NCBI GenBank assembly: GCA_017307165.1
Contig: JAFKGK010000002.1
Coordinates: 310,001-374,000, forward strand
Direction of reading: 5' to 3'
Length of the DNA: 64,000 nucleotides
Source of the DNA: Candidatus Melainabacteria bacterium
GTDB lineage: Bacteria > Cyanobacteriota > Vampirovibrionia > Obscuribacterales > Obscuribacteraceae
How positions within the stretch are numbered: position 1 is the first letter of the stretch; each line of letters opens with the position of its first letter. A model generated the notes under the pieces. That model was given only the letters and a program-made list of their open reading frames with translations. It was not told the DNA's origin and made no database searches. Below, piece after piece: positions 35,913 through 43,921 of the stretch. The position numbers were made by a program, and so were the translations under genes.

Positions 35913-36641
35913 TTAGGCTTGTTCTTGCTCTTGGGCGCCAGCAATAACAATCTGGTTGCCACCATTTTGTTTTGCTTTATTGCTCGCCATCAGTGCTTCG
36001 TTGATGAGCTCTTCGGCGCGTTGGCTGGTGCCAGGAAAACCAGCTATACCCTGACTGACTGTGACATGCCAGTTTTGTCCGATATCGGAGACTCGCGTGA
36101 GCATGATCTTGTTTTTGATGCGCTCTGCCAAAACCCCTACGCCTTTGGCATCGGTTTCTGGGCAGAGGATGAGAAATGCATTGGTATCGTAGCGGCCAGG
36201 CACATCTACGTCACGGATCTGACTCATGAGAAAATTGGCTACGCCCTGCAGTATAGAGTCACCTGCTGCCTGTCCATGACTCTTGATGGCATTATCGAGC
36301 AAGTCGACAGAGATCACTAGAAGACCGAGATTGTGTTTATATCTTTTGGCGCGCTTCCATTCTTCTTTGATGGCTTTTTCGATTGTGTTGCGATTGTACA
36401 GATCTGTGGTCGAATCGAGGAGAGCCACTCGCTCTGCGTGCTGCGGATCGTTTTTGACAAAATTTTCTTTGGCGTTATGTAGATAGCTGCCCTTTTCGAG
36501 CTCTTTGAGCCGAGCCTGATTGTCCATAGGCACATTGCGCTGCTGTCCGACATTGCCGGTAGTCCGGAGTTGATTGAGCTTTTGTCGGAAAAGACCCTCG
36601 CGAGCGAAAAGCGGTTCTTGGCCTTTATCGAACGTTGGCAT
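35913..36641 (-). CDS. Degenerate GGDEF-domain protein retaining the I-site
   Basis: 242 residues. AGAGGATTT precedes the ATG at 36641. An N-terminal charged stretch is followed by a GGDEF fold (DSTTDLYNRNTIEKAIKEEWKRAKRYKH, then VTVSQGIAGFPG). The GGDEF signature is replaced by YDTNAFL, while the I-site RDVD is intact five residues upstream. It is a likely non-catalytic cyclic-di-GMP binder or scaffold. It is paralogous to the protein at 23157 (shared RAKRYK, IRDVD, AERI/VRD segments). A Gln/Glu-rich tail ends the protein. Confidence 0.84.
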   Translation of the reverse strand: MPTFDKGQEPLFAREGLFRQKLNQLRTTGNVGQQRNVPMDNQARLKELEKGSYLHNAKENFVKNDPQHAERVALLDSTTDLYNRNTIEKAIKEEWKRAKRYKHNLGLLVISVDLLDNAIKSHGQAAGDSILQGVANFLMSQIRDVDVPGRYDTNAFLILCPETDAKGVGVLAERIKNKIMLTRVSDIGQNWHVTVSQGIAGFPGTSQRAEELINEALMASNKAKQNGGNQIVIAGAQEQEQA

Positions 36642-36978
36642 GCTAAATCCTCTTGAAAACCCAGTCCGACGAATGAAATGAGATGTACGCCGTCAGCAAC
36701 TAGCAATTATACGATTGTATGAGCGATACTTGCAATGCTGCCACCACGAACGGTGAAAATAGGTCCTACAAACTGAGTAAAATCTCAGCTCAAAGGATAA
36801 AATTTGGCATGCTATATACCGCATGACAACCCTGGTATGTCTTGAATACTATTGGTGTAGGCCTTTTCAAGGCTTGCAAAGATATATTTGTTGCATACCG
36901 TATTATGAGTCGTCCCTCTTGACGGCTTATATGTTTTAGACGACTATTAGGCAAGCTTTCAAACTAGATCGAGCGGTA
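36642..36978. other. Divergent intergenic region
   Basis: 337 bp with no credible gene, between the GGDEF-like gene (leftward) and the SRPBCC gene (rightward). A possible sigma-70 promoter for the rightward gene is TTGACG (36919-36924) and GACTAT (36942-36947), 17 bp apart; the -10 match is poor. Nothing else stands out. Confidence 0.35.
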
Positions 36979-37704
36979 TTGCCTGTGCTTTCAAATTATT
37001 TTTACAACAAGGTCATGAGCGTGGCGCTCGGCCTTGTATTTTCTGTTGTTATCTTACCCTCGGTAGCACCTGTGGTGGCCGCCGAACAGACCGAGCTTGC
37101 CAAAGAGCATCAAGAGCAGCAGACTCTCTTCACAAGGTTGCAAAAAGGCGAGATAGTCGTCGGCATGAAAGATGTAGGCAAGACCAAGTTTGTAACTGGT
37201 CACATACTGATCGACCAGCCTCTGGCCAAGGTATGGCCGATCATGGTCAATCCTTTCGAGTTTAAGGGCAAGATTGCTCCCCGCGTTAAAAAGATAGACG
37301 TAGTTACTGATCAGACCAATCTTTCGGTCCTGCGTATGACCCTGGACACTACTCCCATTCCGCTCATGCCCACCATGTCCTACACCGTCGAGTCTAAGTA
37401 CGATCATAGTGATAAAGGTGGCAAGATCGAGTTTCGCAGGATCTCCGGCAGCCTAAAAGACTTTAAGGGTACATGGGAGGTCTGCCCCGCCGATGGTGGC
37501 ACCAAGACCGCGCTTACTTATTCGATGTATGTAGATCCTGGCTTTTTTATCCCTCAGTGGGTAGTTAGAGAGTCCGTCAAAGTGGAGCTGCCTCGCACTC
37601 TCCAGGCCTTGCGCACAAGAGTTATGGCTGTCTGCGATGATAACGAGCGTCCCGAAGTACATACCATTCTCGCTGCCAATATCAACGCGCATCCGCATCT
37701 TTGA
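36979..37704 (+). CDS. Exported SRPBCC/START-like protein
   Basis: 241 residues with a TTG start at 36979; a GTG at 36985 or an ATG at 37015 are alternatives, the last still leaving a signal peptide (MSVALGLVFSVVILPSVAPVVAA). The mature domain resembles the SRPBCC (polyketide cyclase/START) helix-grip fold: VTGHILIDQPLAKVWPIMVNPFEF, MSYTVESKYDHSDKGGKIEF, GTWEVCPADGGTKTALTYSM and the long C-terminal helix ESVKVELPRTLQALRTRV. These bind hydrophobic ligands or lipids. The ligand is unknown. It is convergent with dacB. Confidence 0.78.
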   Translation: MPVLSNYFYNKVMSVALGLVFSVVILPSVAPVVAAEQTELAKEHQEQQTLFTRLQKGEIVVGMKDVGKTKFVTGHILIDQPLAKVWPIMVNPFEFKGKIAPRVKKIDVVTDQTNLSVLRMTLDTTPIPLMPTMSYTVESKYDHSDKGGKIEFRRISGSLKDFKGTWEVCPADGGTKTALTYSMYVDPGFFIPQWVVRESVKVELPRTLQALRTRVMAVCDDNERPEVHTILAANINAHPHL

Positions 37705-37716
37705 GGCAGTTTGTCT

Positions 37717-39225
37717 TTATCTTAGATCTGTGTGACGGACTCTTTCGATCAAATCGCTGAGAGCGATCCTCACGTCTTTGACTGAGGGAGTATGCCCATT
37801 GACCAGGATAGAGAGTGCATAATAATGTCCCTGATTGTTTTTGAGGACGCCAGAGATGCCCCTTACAGTATCCATCGCCCCGGTTTTAAAACGATAATAC
37901 GCCGTATCGCCCTGAGTCCGTAACAAGGCCAGATATGGGCCATCTACATTTGGACCCGCCATGTGCTTGAGCACTGTATTTAGTGCATGTGGAGTGAGTG
38001 AATTTTTGCGTGAAAGGCCACAACCGTCAAACAAGATTACTTCTTTGGCTGGTACGCCGATAGATGTCAACCAAGCACCGAGCCTGGACAAACCTTTCTC
38101 TTCGAGTGTGCTCCCAGAAGCAAGTCGTCTTTTGGCCTGATCCACGTTGGACTTGTTGAGCTGATTGAGATTGCCTATGGCACGCAATAATTGCTGGGCA
38201 TAGAGATTGTCGCTTTCATACAGACAGATCTTGATGATTTGGCTTAGAGGTCGAGAAAGGCACTCTGCCAATTGCTTGGCAGACCCGTCTGGAATCTGTT
38301 TAAAAGATAACTGCACTCCATTGTGTGTAACTTTTTCATCACTCATGATTTGTTGCAGGATCGCAAGTCCAAAATTGTCTGGATTGGCAATGACAAAGGG
38401 ACCGTCCTTTTTGACTCTATCCTCTACCTGACCGCTCTTGCCGATTACGCCACCCCTATACACTGAGACTGTGTTTGTCTCTGGATTGAGACTGGCAAAG
38501 CTCGCGGCAAGGCCGGAGCTCAATACATTGTCCAATAGAGCGTTATTTGCGGCGATTTCGTCTTTTACATGTAGATGACGAGGTATCTGTGAGGCAAATA
38601 TCATATTTTTGTCGAGCACCAGCGATGATGACACCGGCATCCATTCCTGGCCAAAATCTTCGGCTAACCAGGACATCTGATAATGCTCTCGGCCCTCAGG
38701 GGGCATAATCATCAAAACCTTGCCCTCGATCTTGGTGATGCGATTACCCTGGTTATCCAGCCCATCTTTAAACAATTTGCGTAATTGTTCGCGAGTAAGA
38801 GTAGGGTCCTGGCTGCTTATGACCAATAAATCACCGTGGAGGACGCCATTAGAGATGGTGCCTTCATATGCCAATCTCGTGGGAAATTGATAGGAAGGCC
38901 CAAGCAAATCATAGGCGCAGGCTGTGGTAAGTACCTTGGTCGTAGATGCTGGAGTGGCCCGACGATTGCCTGCATGCTCGAACACCGTTTTGCCGCCCGG
39001 CAAACTCATCAATTCCACTGCTATCCTGCTGTTTTTTAGATCCGCTCGATTGAGCCAGGCATCGAGCATAGCTGGATTGGTAGTATTTGGTGTGCCGTAA
39101 GCCGATGATTTGGTCGTCGGGACATGCGCTCTAGTCTGGCGTGCGCTGGCAAGTTGCGGCATCCAAATTGATGGTGAGATCGCGGCGCTGGCAAGAGCTA
39201 GCGCCATGACGATGTGCTTGTGCAT
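37717..39225 (-). CDS. dacB: D-alanyl-D-alanine carboxypeptidase/endopeptidase (PBP4 type)
   Basis: 502 residues from the ATG at 39225, which has AAGGAG; the long upstream open extension overlaps the dehydrogenase gene and is rejected. Signal peptide about 1-29 (HIVMALALASAAISPSI). Class-C PBP motifs are SxxK = Ser94-Thr-Thr-Lys97 in TPASTTKVLT, SxN = SDN in CLYESDNLYAQQLLR, and KTG in YRFKTGAMDTVRG. These enzymes trim or cut peptidoglycan cross-links in the periplasm. The start is 12 bp after the 3-hydroxybutyrate dehydrogenase stop, so the three genes from 40438 leftward probably form an operon. Confidence 0.93.
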   Translation of the reverse strand: MHKHIVMALALASAAISPSIWMPQLASARQTRAHVPTTKSSAYGTPNTTNPAMLDAWLNRADLKNSRIAVELMSLPGGKTVFEHAGNRRATPASTTKVLTTACAYDLLGPSYQFPTRLAYEGTISNGVLHGDLLVISSQDPTLTREQLRKLFKDGLDNQGNRITKIEGKVLMIMPPEGREHYQMSWLAEDFGQEWMPVSSSLVLDKNMIFASQIPRHLHVKDEIAANNALLDNVLSSGLAASFASLNPETNTVSVYRGGVIGKSGQVEDRVKKDGPFVIANPDNFGLAILQQIMSDEKVTHNGVQLSFKQIPDGSAKQLAECLSRPLSQIIKICLYESDNLYAQQLLRAIGNLNQLNKSNVDQAKRRLASGSTLEEKGLSRLGAWLTSIGVPAKEVILFDGCGLSRKNSLTPHALNTVLKHMAGPNVDGPYLALLRTQGDTAYYRFKTGAMDTVRGISGVLKNNQGHYYALSILVNGHTPSVKDVRIALSDLIERVRHTDLR

Positions 39226-39236
39226 AAGGTCTCCTT

Positions 39237-40019
39237 TTAGCGTGCAGTCCATCCGCCATCTACAGGCAAGGACATGCCTGTGATGGAGGATGCATTGTCT
39301 CCACTCAAAAATACACAAAGGGCAGCCAACTCTTCGAGCGGCACAAAGCGACCCGATGGCTGTTTTTCGCTCAGCAATTTTTCTGTCGCTGTCTCCATCG
39401 ATAGATTTTCTCGCAAAGCAATGGCTTCGACTTGTTTTTCCACTAAAGGCGTCTTGACCCAACCAGGGCATACGCAGTTTGCAGTGATATTGTAGTTTGC
39501 ATTTTCGAGAGCTGCTACCTTAGTCAAGCCAATGATGCCATGTTTGGCAGCAACGTAGGCTGATTTGTCTACTGATGCCACCAGGCCGTGCACTGATGCG
39601 ATATTGAGGATGCGTCCAAAATTGTTTTTTTGCATCGCTGGTAGTGCCAATCTCATCGTATGAAAGGCTGCGCTCAGATTGATAGATATGATCTGGTCCC
39701 ATTTGTCGGCAGGAAAATCTTCTATGCGAGCAGTGTGTTGGATGCCTGCATTGTTGACGAGGATCTGACACGCACCTAGCTTTTGCTCAACGCTCTCCAT
39801 CAATTTTTGTATTTCATGGGTCTTTGTCATATCCGAGGGTACGTGGAGGACTTGATCGGCTCCCGCTGCTGTGAGCTCCGCCAAGACCGAATCGATGTCT
39901 TGATGAGTGCCAAAGCCGTTGATAGCGACTTTGTGCCCGATTTTCGCAAAGGCGAGGGCGATGGCCTTGCCGATACCCGAAGTGCCACCGGTGACGATTA
40001 CGACTCTAGACTCGGGCAT
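39237..40019 (-). CDS. 3-hydroxybutyrate dehydrogenase (SDR family)
   Basis: 260 residues from the ATG at 40019, with GAGAGGA upstream; a TTG five codons earlier is the alternative. It is a classical short-chain dehydrogenase: TGGTSGIG cofactor loop, NNAGIQH, catalytic Ser in NIASVHGLVAS, YVAAK (Tyr and Lys), and CPGWVKTPLVEKQV. The string AGIQHTARIEDFPADKWD with SVHGLVASVDKSAYVAAKHG is diagnostic of D-3-hydroxybutyrate dehydrogenases, which interconvert 3-hydroxybutyrate and acetoacetate with NAD. This suggests ketone-body or polyhydroxybutyrate metabolism. It sits between a thioesterase and dacB. Confidence 0.88.
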   Translation of the reverse strand: MPESRVVIVTGGTSGIGKAIALAFAKIGHKVAINGFGTHQDIDSVLAELTAAGADQVLHVPSDMTKTHEIQKLMESVEQKLGACQILVNNAGIQHTARIEDFPADKWDQIISINLSAAFHTMRLALPAMQKNNFGRILNIASVHGLVASVDKSAYVAAKHGIIGLTKVAALENANYNITANCVCPGWVKTPLVEKQVEAIALRENLSMETATEKLLSEKQPSGRFVPLEELAALCVFLSGDNASSITGMSLPVDGGWTAR

Positions 40020-40030
40020 GTGTATTCCTC

Positions 40031-40438
40031 TCAATAGTTCTCAAATTTTTCTACTAATAGCCTGGGGAGTCTGACAGGCTTTTTTGATCTTGGATTGACA
40101 AAGACGCCGACGTGAGCAGCTAGAGTTGTAACTGCGCCATTGACGAGGATCTCGCCAGCAAAATGCATACTGGCTGGACCAATTTTTTCGATCCACATGT
40201 GACCTTCTGGGCGATCAAAAAGGTTGATTGCGATCTTATATTCGATCGAGGAGGCAGCTAATACCGGCATATAACCTTGTGCCATCAAGCCTTGCAGCGG
40301 GAAGTGCTCGTCAAGCAGTAAAAGGCGCATGTCTTCGAGCCAGCGAAAATAGCTGATATTGGAGACGTGACCAGCATAATCAATATCATAAGTCGAGACC
40401 TTGATTTGCTTTATCACTTCAAATGCGCGCTTAGACAC
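40031..40438 (-). CDS. Hotdog-fold acyl-CoA thioesterase (4HBT family)
   Basis: 135 residues. The hotdog-family signature YDIDYAGHVSNISYFRWLEDMR contains the catalytic Asp and the helix typical of 4-hydroxybenzoyl-CoA/YbgC-like thioesterases. IEYKIAINLFDRPEGHMWIEKIG continues the fold. The substrate is unknown; linkage to 3-hydroxybutyrate dehydrogenase suggests a short acyl-CoA. The TGA stop is at 40031-40033, 11 bp before the dehydrogenase ATG. Confidence 0.87.
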   Translation of the reverse strand: MSKRAFEVIKQIKVSTYDIDYAGHVSNISYFRWLEDMRLLLLDEHFPLQGLMAQGYMPVLAASSIEYKIAINLFDRPEGHMWIEKIGPASMHFAGEILVNGAVTTLAAHVGVFVNPRSKKPVRLPRLLVEKFENY

Positions 40439-40454
40439 CGTTCAAGCCTCAATA

Positions 40455-40503
40455 AAGATTATCTCCCGTTCCTCTGAGGTGAAGGGAGACGAGAGATAAT
40501 CTT
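40455..40503 (-). terminator. Hairpin between rubrerythrin and thioesterase genes
   Basis: An 11-bp perfect inverted repeat AAGATTATCTC (40455-40465) / GAGATAATCTT (40493-40503) encloses further partial pairing (CCTC/GAGG, CTCCC/GGGAG). On the minus strand it follows the rubrerythrin stop by about 36 bp and is followed by TTTATTG, so it may be a weak terminator or a readthrough control element. Confidence 0.55.
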
Positions 40504-40538
40504 AGCTTGTCTTGGGCAGGAAAACTTTAAAGGGCTCT

Positions 40539-41012
40539 TTAAGCAGACTGCTTTTTGTCGAGCATCTTTTGATAGCGGTCGGCATGAGCCTTTTCTACGA
40601 GGGTAAAGGCCTTAAAGCGTTTTGCAGCTTGCATAAAAGTATCAGCATGGATCTGAGATTCTTGAGCTTGCTCTTGAAACTCAGCAACTGCTGCCTCATT
40701 GCCTTCTTCGCGTGCGATGCGTTCAAACTCTGGATACATCGTATTGGTCTCATAGAGCTCTCCTTCTACTGCCAACTCCAAAAGGCGCTGCACAGTCAGA
40801 TCTTTTTTGGGATGCATCAATTCGAGATGGGCAAAAGCATGACCTGTCTCCTCGTTAGCCGTCTTTTCAAATAATTGGGCTACTTCTTCGTCTCCGAGTT
40901 CGCGCGCTATCTTTGCAAAATATAGATATTTGCGATTTGCCATCGACTCGCCTGCAAAAGCCGCTTCTAGGTTTTTAGCTGTTTGATTGTGACTCTGTAT
41001 GCGTGTATTCAT
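40539..41012 (-). CDS. Rubrerythrin lacking the rubredoxin domain
   Basis: 157 residues. The four-helix ferritin-like diiron domain has ExxH-type ligand motifs: AFAGESMANRKY (Glu22), EETGHAFAHLE (ExxH) and a second set ELYETNTMYPEF with EQAQESQIHADTF. The C-terminal rubredoxin-like CxxC knuckles of full rubrerythrin are absent, so electrons must come from another protein. It reduces peroxide in the cytosol. AGGAG precedes the ATG. A PerR-type palindrome lies 53 bp upstream, and a PerR-like gene is adjacent, implying peroxide-responsive control. Confidence 0.92.
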   Translation of the reverse strand: MNTRIQSHNQTAKNLEAAFAGESMANRKYLYFAKIARELGDEEVAQLFEKTANEETGHAFAHLELMHPKKDLTVQRLLELAVEGELYETNTMYPEFERIAREEGNEAAVAEFQEQAQESQIHADTFMQAAKRFKAFTLVEKAHADRYQKMLDKKQSA

Positions 41013-41065
41013 GGTATTTGCTCCTAAGATTGAAGTGATGGGGCGTTATTAGATCAAGTCTTGTA

Positions 41066-41080
41066 TTAGATTAATTCTAA
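41066..41080. promoter_or_regulatory. PerR-box-like operator upstream of rubrerythrin
   Basis: TTAGATTAATTCTAA, a 7-1-7 imperfect palindrome in the style of PerR/Fur boxes. It differs at one base from the site upstream of the perR-like gene. Confidence 0.68.
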
Positions 41081-41105
41081 ATGGTGGGTAAAAAAAGAGA
41101 AATTG

Positions 41106-41516
41106 CTACTTGCGTTTGCCAAAAAAAGTGATTTGAAAATTTTGCACCTCAAAGCTGCCATCCATAAATTTTGGTTGAATGATTGGCAGATTACCTATCT
41201 CTTCGAGGGGCACATCCATCACCTGTCCTGTCTCCAGGTCGACAAAATGATGGTGATCGCTGATATTGGCGTCATAGCGTGCTTTGCCTGCCTCCGTCAC
41301 TACTTCTCTTATAACCCCCTTTTCGACTAGGGTATTGAGCGTGTTGTAGACGGTAGCTCTCGAAAGAGATACGGGCAGTTTATTTTCTACAGCTTGAAAG
41401 ACTTCGTCAGCTGTCGGATGAGACATTGTAGACATTAGATACTCGGCGATCACTGCTCGCTGGGGAGTTGGCTTAACCCCGTGTTTATTGAGCAGTTGTT
41501 CTATCTCGTAACTCAT
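41106..41516 (-). CDS. perR: Fur-family peroxide regulator (PerR-like), cysteine-free
   Basis: 136 residues. The winged-helix DNA-binding domain (GVKPTPQRAVIAEYL, then HPTADEVFQAV, SLSRATVYNTLNTLVEKGVI) is followed by the dimerisation domain with DHHHFVDLETGQVMDV, which supplies the His/Asp regulatory metal site. The protein contains no cysteine, so the structural Cys4 zinc site of many Fur/PerR proteins is missing. Lying beside rubrerythrin and having matching palindromes before both genes argues for PerR function with autoregulation. Fur (iron) specificity cannot be fully excluded. Confidence 0.88.
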   Translation of the reverse strand: MSYEIEQLLNKHGVKPTPQRAVIAEYLMSTMSHPTADEVFQAVENKLPVSLSRATVYNTLNTLVEKGVIREVVTEAGKARYDANISDHHHFVDLETGQVMDVPLEEIGNLPIIQPKFMDGSFEVQNFQITFFGKRK

Positions 41517-41544
41517 GAACTTGATCTCGCATCGGACTATGTAT

Positions 41545-41559
41545 TTAGACTAATTCTAA
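41545..41559. promoter_or_regulatory. PerR-box-like operator upstream of perR
   Basis: TTAGACTAATTCTAA, 28 bp upstream of the perR-like ATG and 66 bp upstream of the divergent zinc-ribbon gene. Almost identical to the site at 41066-41080, so it may control both divergent genes. Confidence 0.68.
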
Positions 41560-41625
41560 TCCGAGAATCTGTCAAGCCTCGTTTGGGTTTAAAATTTTGT
41601 TCGAGAGCTAAAACGAGGTTTGCAT

Positions 41626-41856
41626 ATGTCCTGGCAAGTAATCAAAGACGCTATCAAAGATCAAAAGATGGTCTGTCCAAAATGCAAGAGACCGATTACA
41701 AAGCACGAAAAATATGTGGATATGGTCGCCTCAGTATGGGACGGTGCAGGGGATAGCTTGCAAGAGACAAGCGGATCCAAGGTTACTCTGATCTGCGGCA
41801 ATCAGGATTGTGACTGGAAAGAGCGCACAGAGTTTTGGAACCAATACATCGAATAA
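41626..41856 (+). CDS. Small zinc-ribbon protein
   Basis: 76 residues from the ATG at 41626 (GAGG eight bases upstream). It has two metal-knuckle pairs: CPKC near 18-21 and CGNQDC near 58-63, with WKERTEFWNQYIE at the end. A small cytosolic zinc-binding protein; the partner is unknown. Its promoter region is shared with the divergent perR-like gene, so it may belong to the peroxide regulon. Confidence 0.75.
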   Translation: MSWQVIKDAIKDQKMVCPKCKRPITKHEKYVDMVASVWDGAGDSLQETSGSKVTLICGNQDCDWKERTEFWNQYIE

Positions 41857-41870
41857 GAACGGCAGTCCGA

Positions 41871-42809
41871 TTATTCAGCTCCTGCAGAATTGTTATTACC
41901 AGAATTGGGATTGGATGCAGAACTAGCATCGGTGTTTTGCTCGGGCGCATTAATACTAGATGGCTGACTTACCGTTGCCTGTGAAGAATTAGACTGATCG
42001 CTGTTTTCAGCCCTGCTTTCGGTGGGCGTGCCTGTGGTGGCGCCCTGCCTTGCCTCGAGCATCTGGATTTTTTTGTCGGTCTCGAGTGACTCCTGGCCCA
42101 TACCCAGGGCTTGTTGCATCTCAGCCAGTTTTTTTAGATCATCCAACTGTATTTTGCTGTCTTGAGCGCCAACTTGCTTGTGCCTGAGAGCAATAGCCTT
42201 GCGCATCATACGCTCAGCCTTGGGGAGGTCACCTCGCTCTTTGAGCAATATTGCCAGACGTTTTACCAGTTCTGGATCATCCATTTGCTCTGGCTTATCC
42301 GTGGTCTGGCTGTCCAGTGCTGCTTGCACGCTATCTTCGATTTCTGAGAGCTTGCTTTCTCTGGCTGCTAGATTTTCTAATGCCTTCTCGATCGCTCCTG
42401 CAGCCAAGGTTCTTTCTTTTTGATTGCCCGATTCAGAGATCGATTTGAGAGCAGAGACAGTGCCTGGGCTCGCAAAAATCTCGGCAAAGCGGGATGCCAA
42501 TTCGGGATTGGTCAATTGATTTATAGCAAGAATGGCTGCACGCTTGCTTTGATCAGAACCCATCAGGTGAGGGATAAACTTTTCGATGGTTTGCAATTCT
42601 TGGAGTTTGAGTTGTTGCTGATTATAGGTAAAGGTAAACCAGCCGCCTACGGCAAACATCAAGACGCCGGAGATGATTGGCGCAACTGCACCCAATTTAT
42701 CCCAGACATCCTTAGGTGGCTTGGGATTCGCATTGCTGATTGCGTTTTCCGACTCAATGCCTTTTGTATTTGTTTTTGAGCTGTTTTTTTCTAAAAGATC
42801 GACTGACAC
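41871..42809 (-). CDS. Single-pass membrane protein with HEAT/TPR-like helices
   Basis: 312 residues from GTG 42809, which has GAGGTG upstream; an earlier GTG at 42821 is weaker. The cytosolic N-terminus of about 40 residues leads to one membrane helix (VAPIISGVLMFAVGGWFTFTY, about 43-61). Helical repeats follow (AILAINQLTNPELASRFAEIF; ERTLAAGAIEKALENLA) and a TPR-like helix pair (LLKERGDLPKAERMMRKAIALRHKQVG). A Ser/Asn/Gln-rich tail closes the protein. A scaffold role is inferred; function unknown. Confidence 0.76.
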   Translation of the reverse strand: MSVDLLEKNSSKTNTKGIESENAISNANPKPPKDVWDKLGAVAPIISGVLMFAVGGWFTFTYNQQQLKLQELQTIEKFIPHLMGSDQSKRAAILAINQLTNPELASRFAEIFASPGTVSALKSISESGNQKERTLAAGAIEKALENLAARESKLSEIEDSVQAALDSQTTDKPEQMDDPELVKRLAILLKERGDLPKAERMMRKAIALRHKQVGAQDSKIQLDDLKKLAEMQQALGMGQESLETDKKIQMLEARQGATTGTPTESRAENSDQSNSSQATVSQPSSINAPEQNTDASSASNPNSGNNNSAGAE

Positions 42810-42898
42810 GATACACCTCACGCCTTAAAGATACAGTTGACAAGCGGGCCTGTCGAGTCTTGTTGAGAGTGATTGAGCAAATTGTTATGATTTAAAAC

Positions 42899-43921
42899 AT
42901 GAAGGTAATAGCAATACATGGTGCAGGCGGGCCGGAGACCCTCGTTTTAGAGGAAAGAGAAAAACCCGAGGCTCCTTACAGGCATTTGTTGATCAAAGTA
43001 CACGCCACTGCGGTCAATCGCGCCGATATTATGCAGCGGATGGGCTTCTATCCTGCTCCTGCCGGCTGTGTCAAAGATGTGCCGGGCCTAGAGTTTGTAG
43101 GACAAATCCAATCCCTTGGACCCGGGTGCCATTTGGATCATCGGGTCGGAGATCGTGTGATGGGCTTGATGCCAGGAGGCACCTATCAGGAGTATCTGAC
43201 TATAGATGAGTCTCTAGTCCTCCCCATTCCTGAGCAATATGACTTTATCAAGGCCGCAGCCATACCTGAGGCTTACATTACAGCTTTCGATGCCCTCGTC
43301 TTGCAGGGAGGGATGCGTCCAGGTCATCGGGTTCTTGTATCGGCTGCTGCGTCCAGCGTCGGAGTGGCTGCTGCTCAATTGATCAAAGCCTGGCATGGGA
43401 CGGGCATAGGCACTACTCGTAATGCACAAAAGCTTACTCAGTTGGCAGATCTTTACGATAAGGCCATAGTCTGCAAAAGCACAGAGATAAATGGTCGCAC
43501 CCTACCTGGTTTTGCACCTGGCGTCAGATCCTATCTTGAGACTCTGAGTGGCACCGCTAATGGTGCTCTCGATCTGGTGCTCGAACTCGCTGGCGGCGAT
43601 TATATCGAGGAGAGCCTGGATCTAATGACAGATCGAGGCATCATTGTACTGGTCGGTCTATTGGCTGGCCGAACCACTCAGTTGTCGATAAACAAGATAC
43701 TATCAAAACGCATCAGTCTAATAGGAACCACGCTGAGAGCGAGATCTCTGGCTGAAAAAGCCGGAGTGGTCAGAGCTTTTGAAAAACAAGTATTGCCTTT
43801 ATTTGCCAGAGGCCTCCTCGATCCTGTCGTAGATAAGGTCTTTAGACTGGATCAGGCAGGAGAGGCTCATGCTTATTTAGAGAGCAATGCCAATATTGGC
43901 AAGGTCGTTCTTGAAGTTTAG
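42899..43921 (+). CDS. Zinc-free MDR quinone oxidoreductase (PIG3/QOR-like)
   Basis: 340 residues. The GroES-like N-terminal domain has the QOR pattern VHATAVNRADIMQRMGFYPAPAG and GLEFVGQI. The nucleotide-binding domain (RPGHRVLVSAAASSVGVAAAQL) matches the NAD(P)H-dependent quinone/enone reductases, including the PIG3 subgroup. Catalytic zinc ligands of alcohol dehydrogenases are absent. It probably detoxifies quinones or reduces enoyl compounds. Its 3' end overlaps the mnmD-like gene. Confidence 0.9.
   Translation: MKVIAIHGAGGPETLVLEEREKPEAPYRHLLIKVHATAVNRADIMQRMGFYPAPAGCVKDVPGLEFVGQIQSLGPGCHLDHRVGDRVMGLMPGGTYQEYLTIDESLVLPIPEQYDFIKAAAIPEAYITAFDALVLQGGMRPGHRVLVSAAASSVGVAAAQLIKAWHGTGIGTTRNAQKLTQLADLYDKAIVCKSTEINGRTLPGFAPGVRSYLETLSGTANGALDLVLELAGGDYIEESLDLMTDRGIIVLVGLLAGRTTQLSINKILSKRISLIGTTLRARSLAEKAGVVRAFEKQVLPLFARGLLDPVVDKVFRLDQAGEAHAYLESNANIGKVVLEV

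Noticed and set aside
39226..39471. N-terminal extension of about 82 residues on DacB
   Set aside because: It lies inside the 3-hydroxybutyrate dehydrogenase coding region in another frame, has odd composition (many Cys, Arg), and a strong AAGGAG-ATG with signal peptide begins at 39225.
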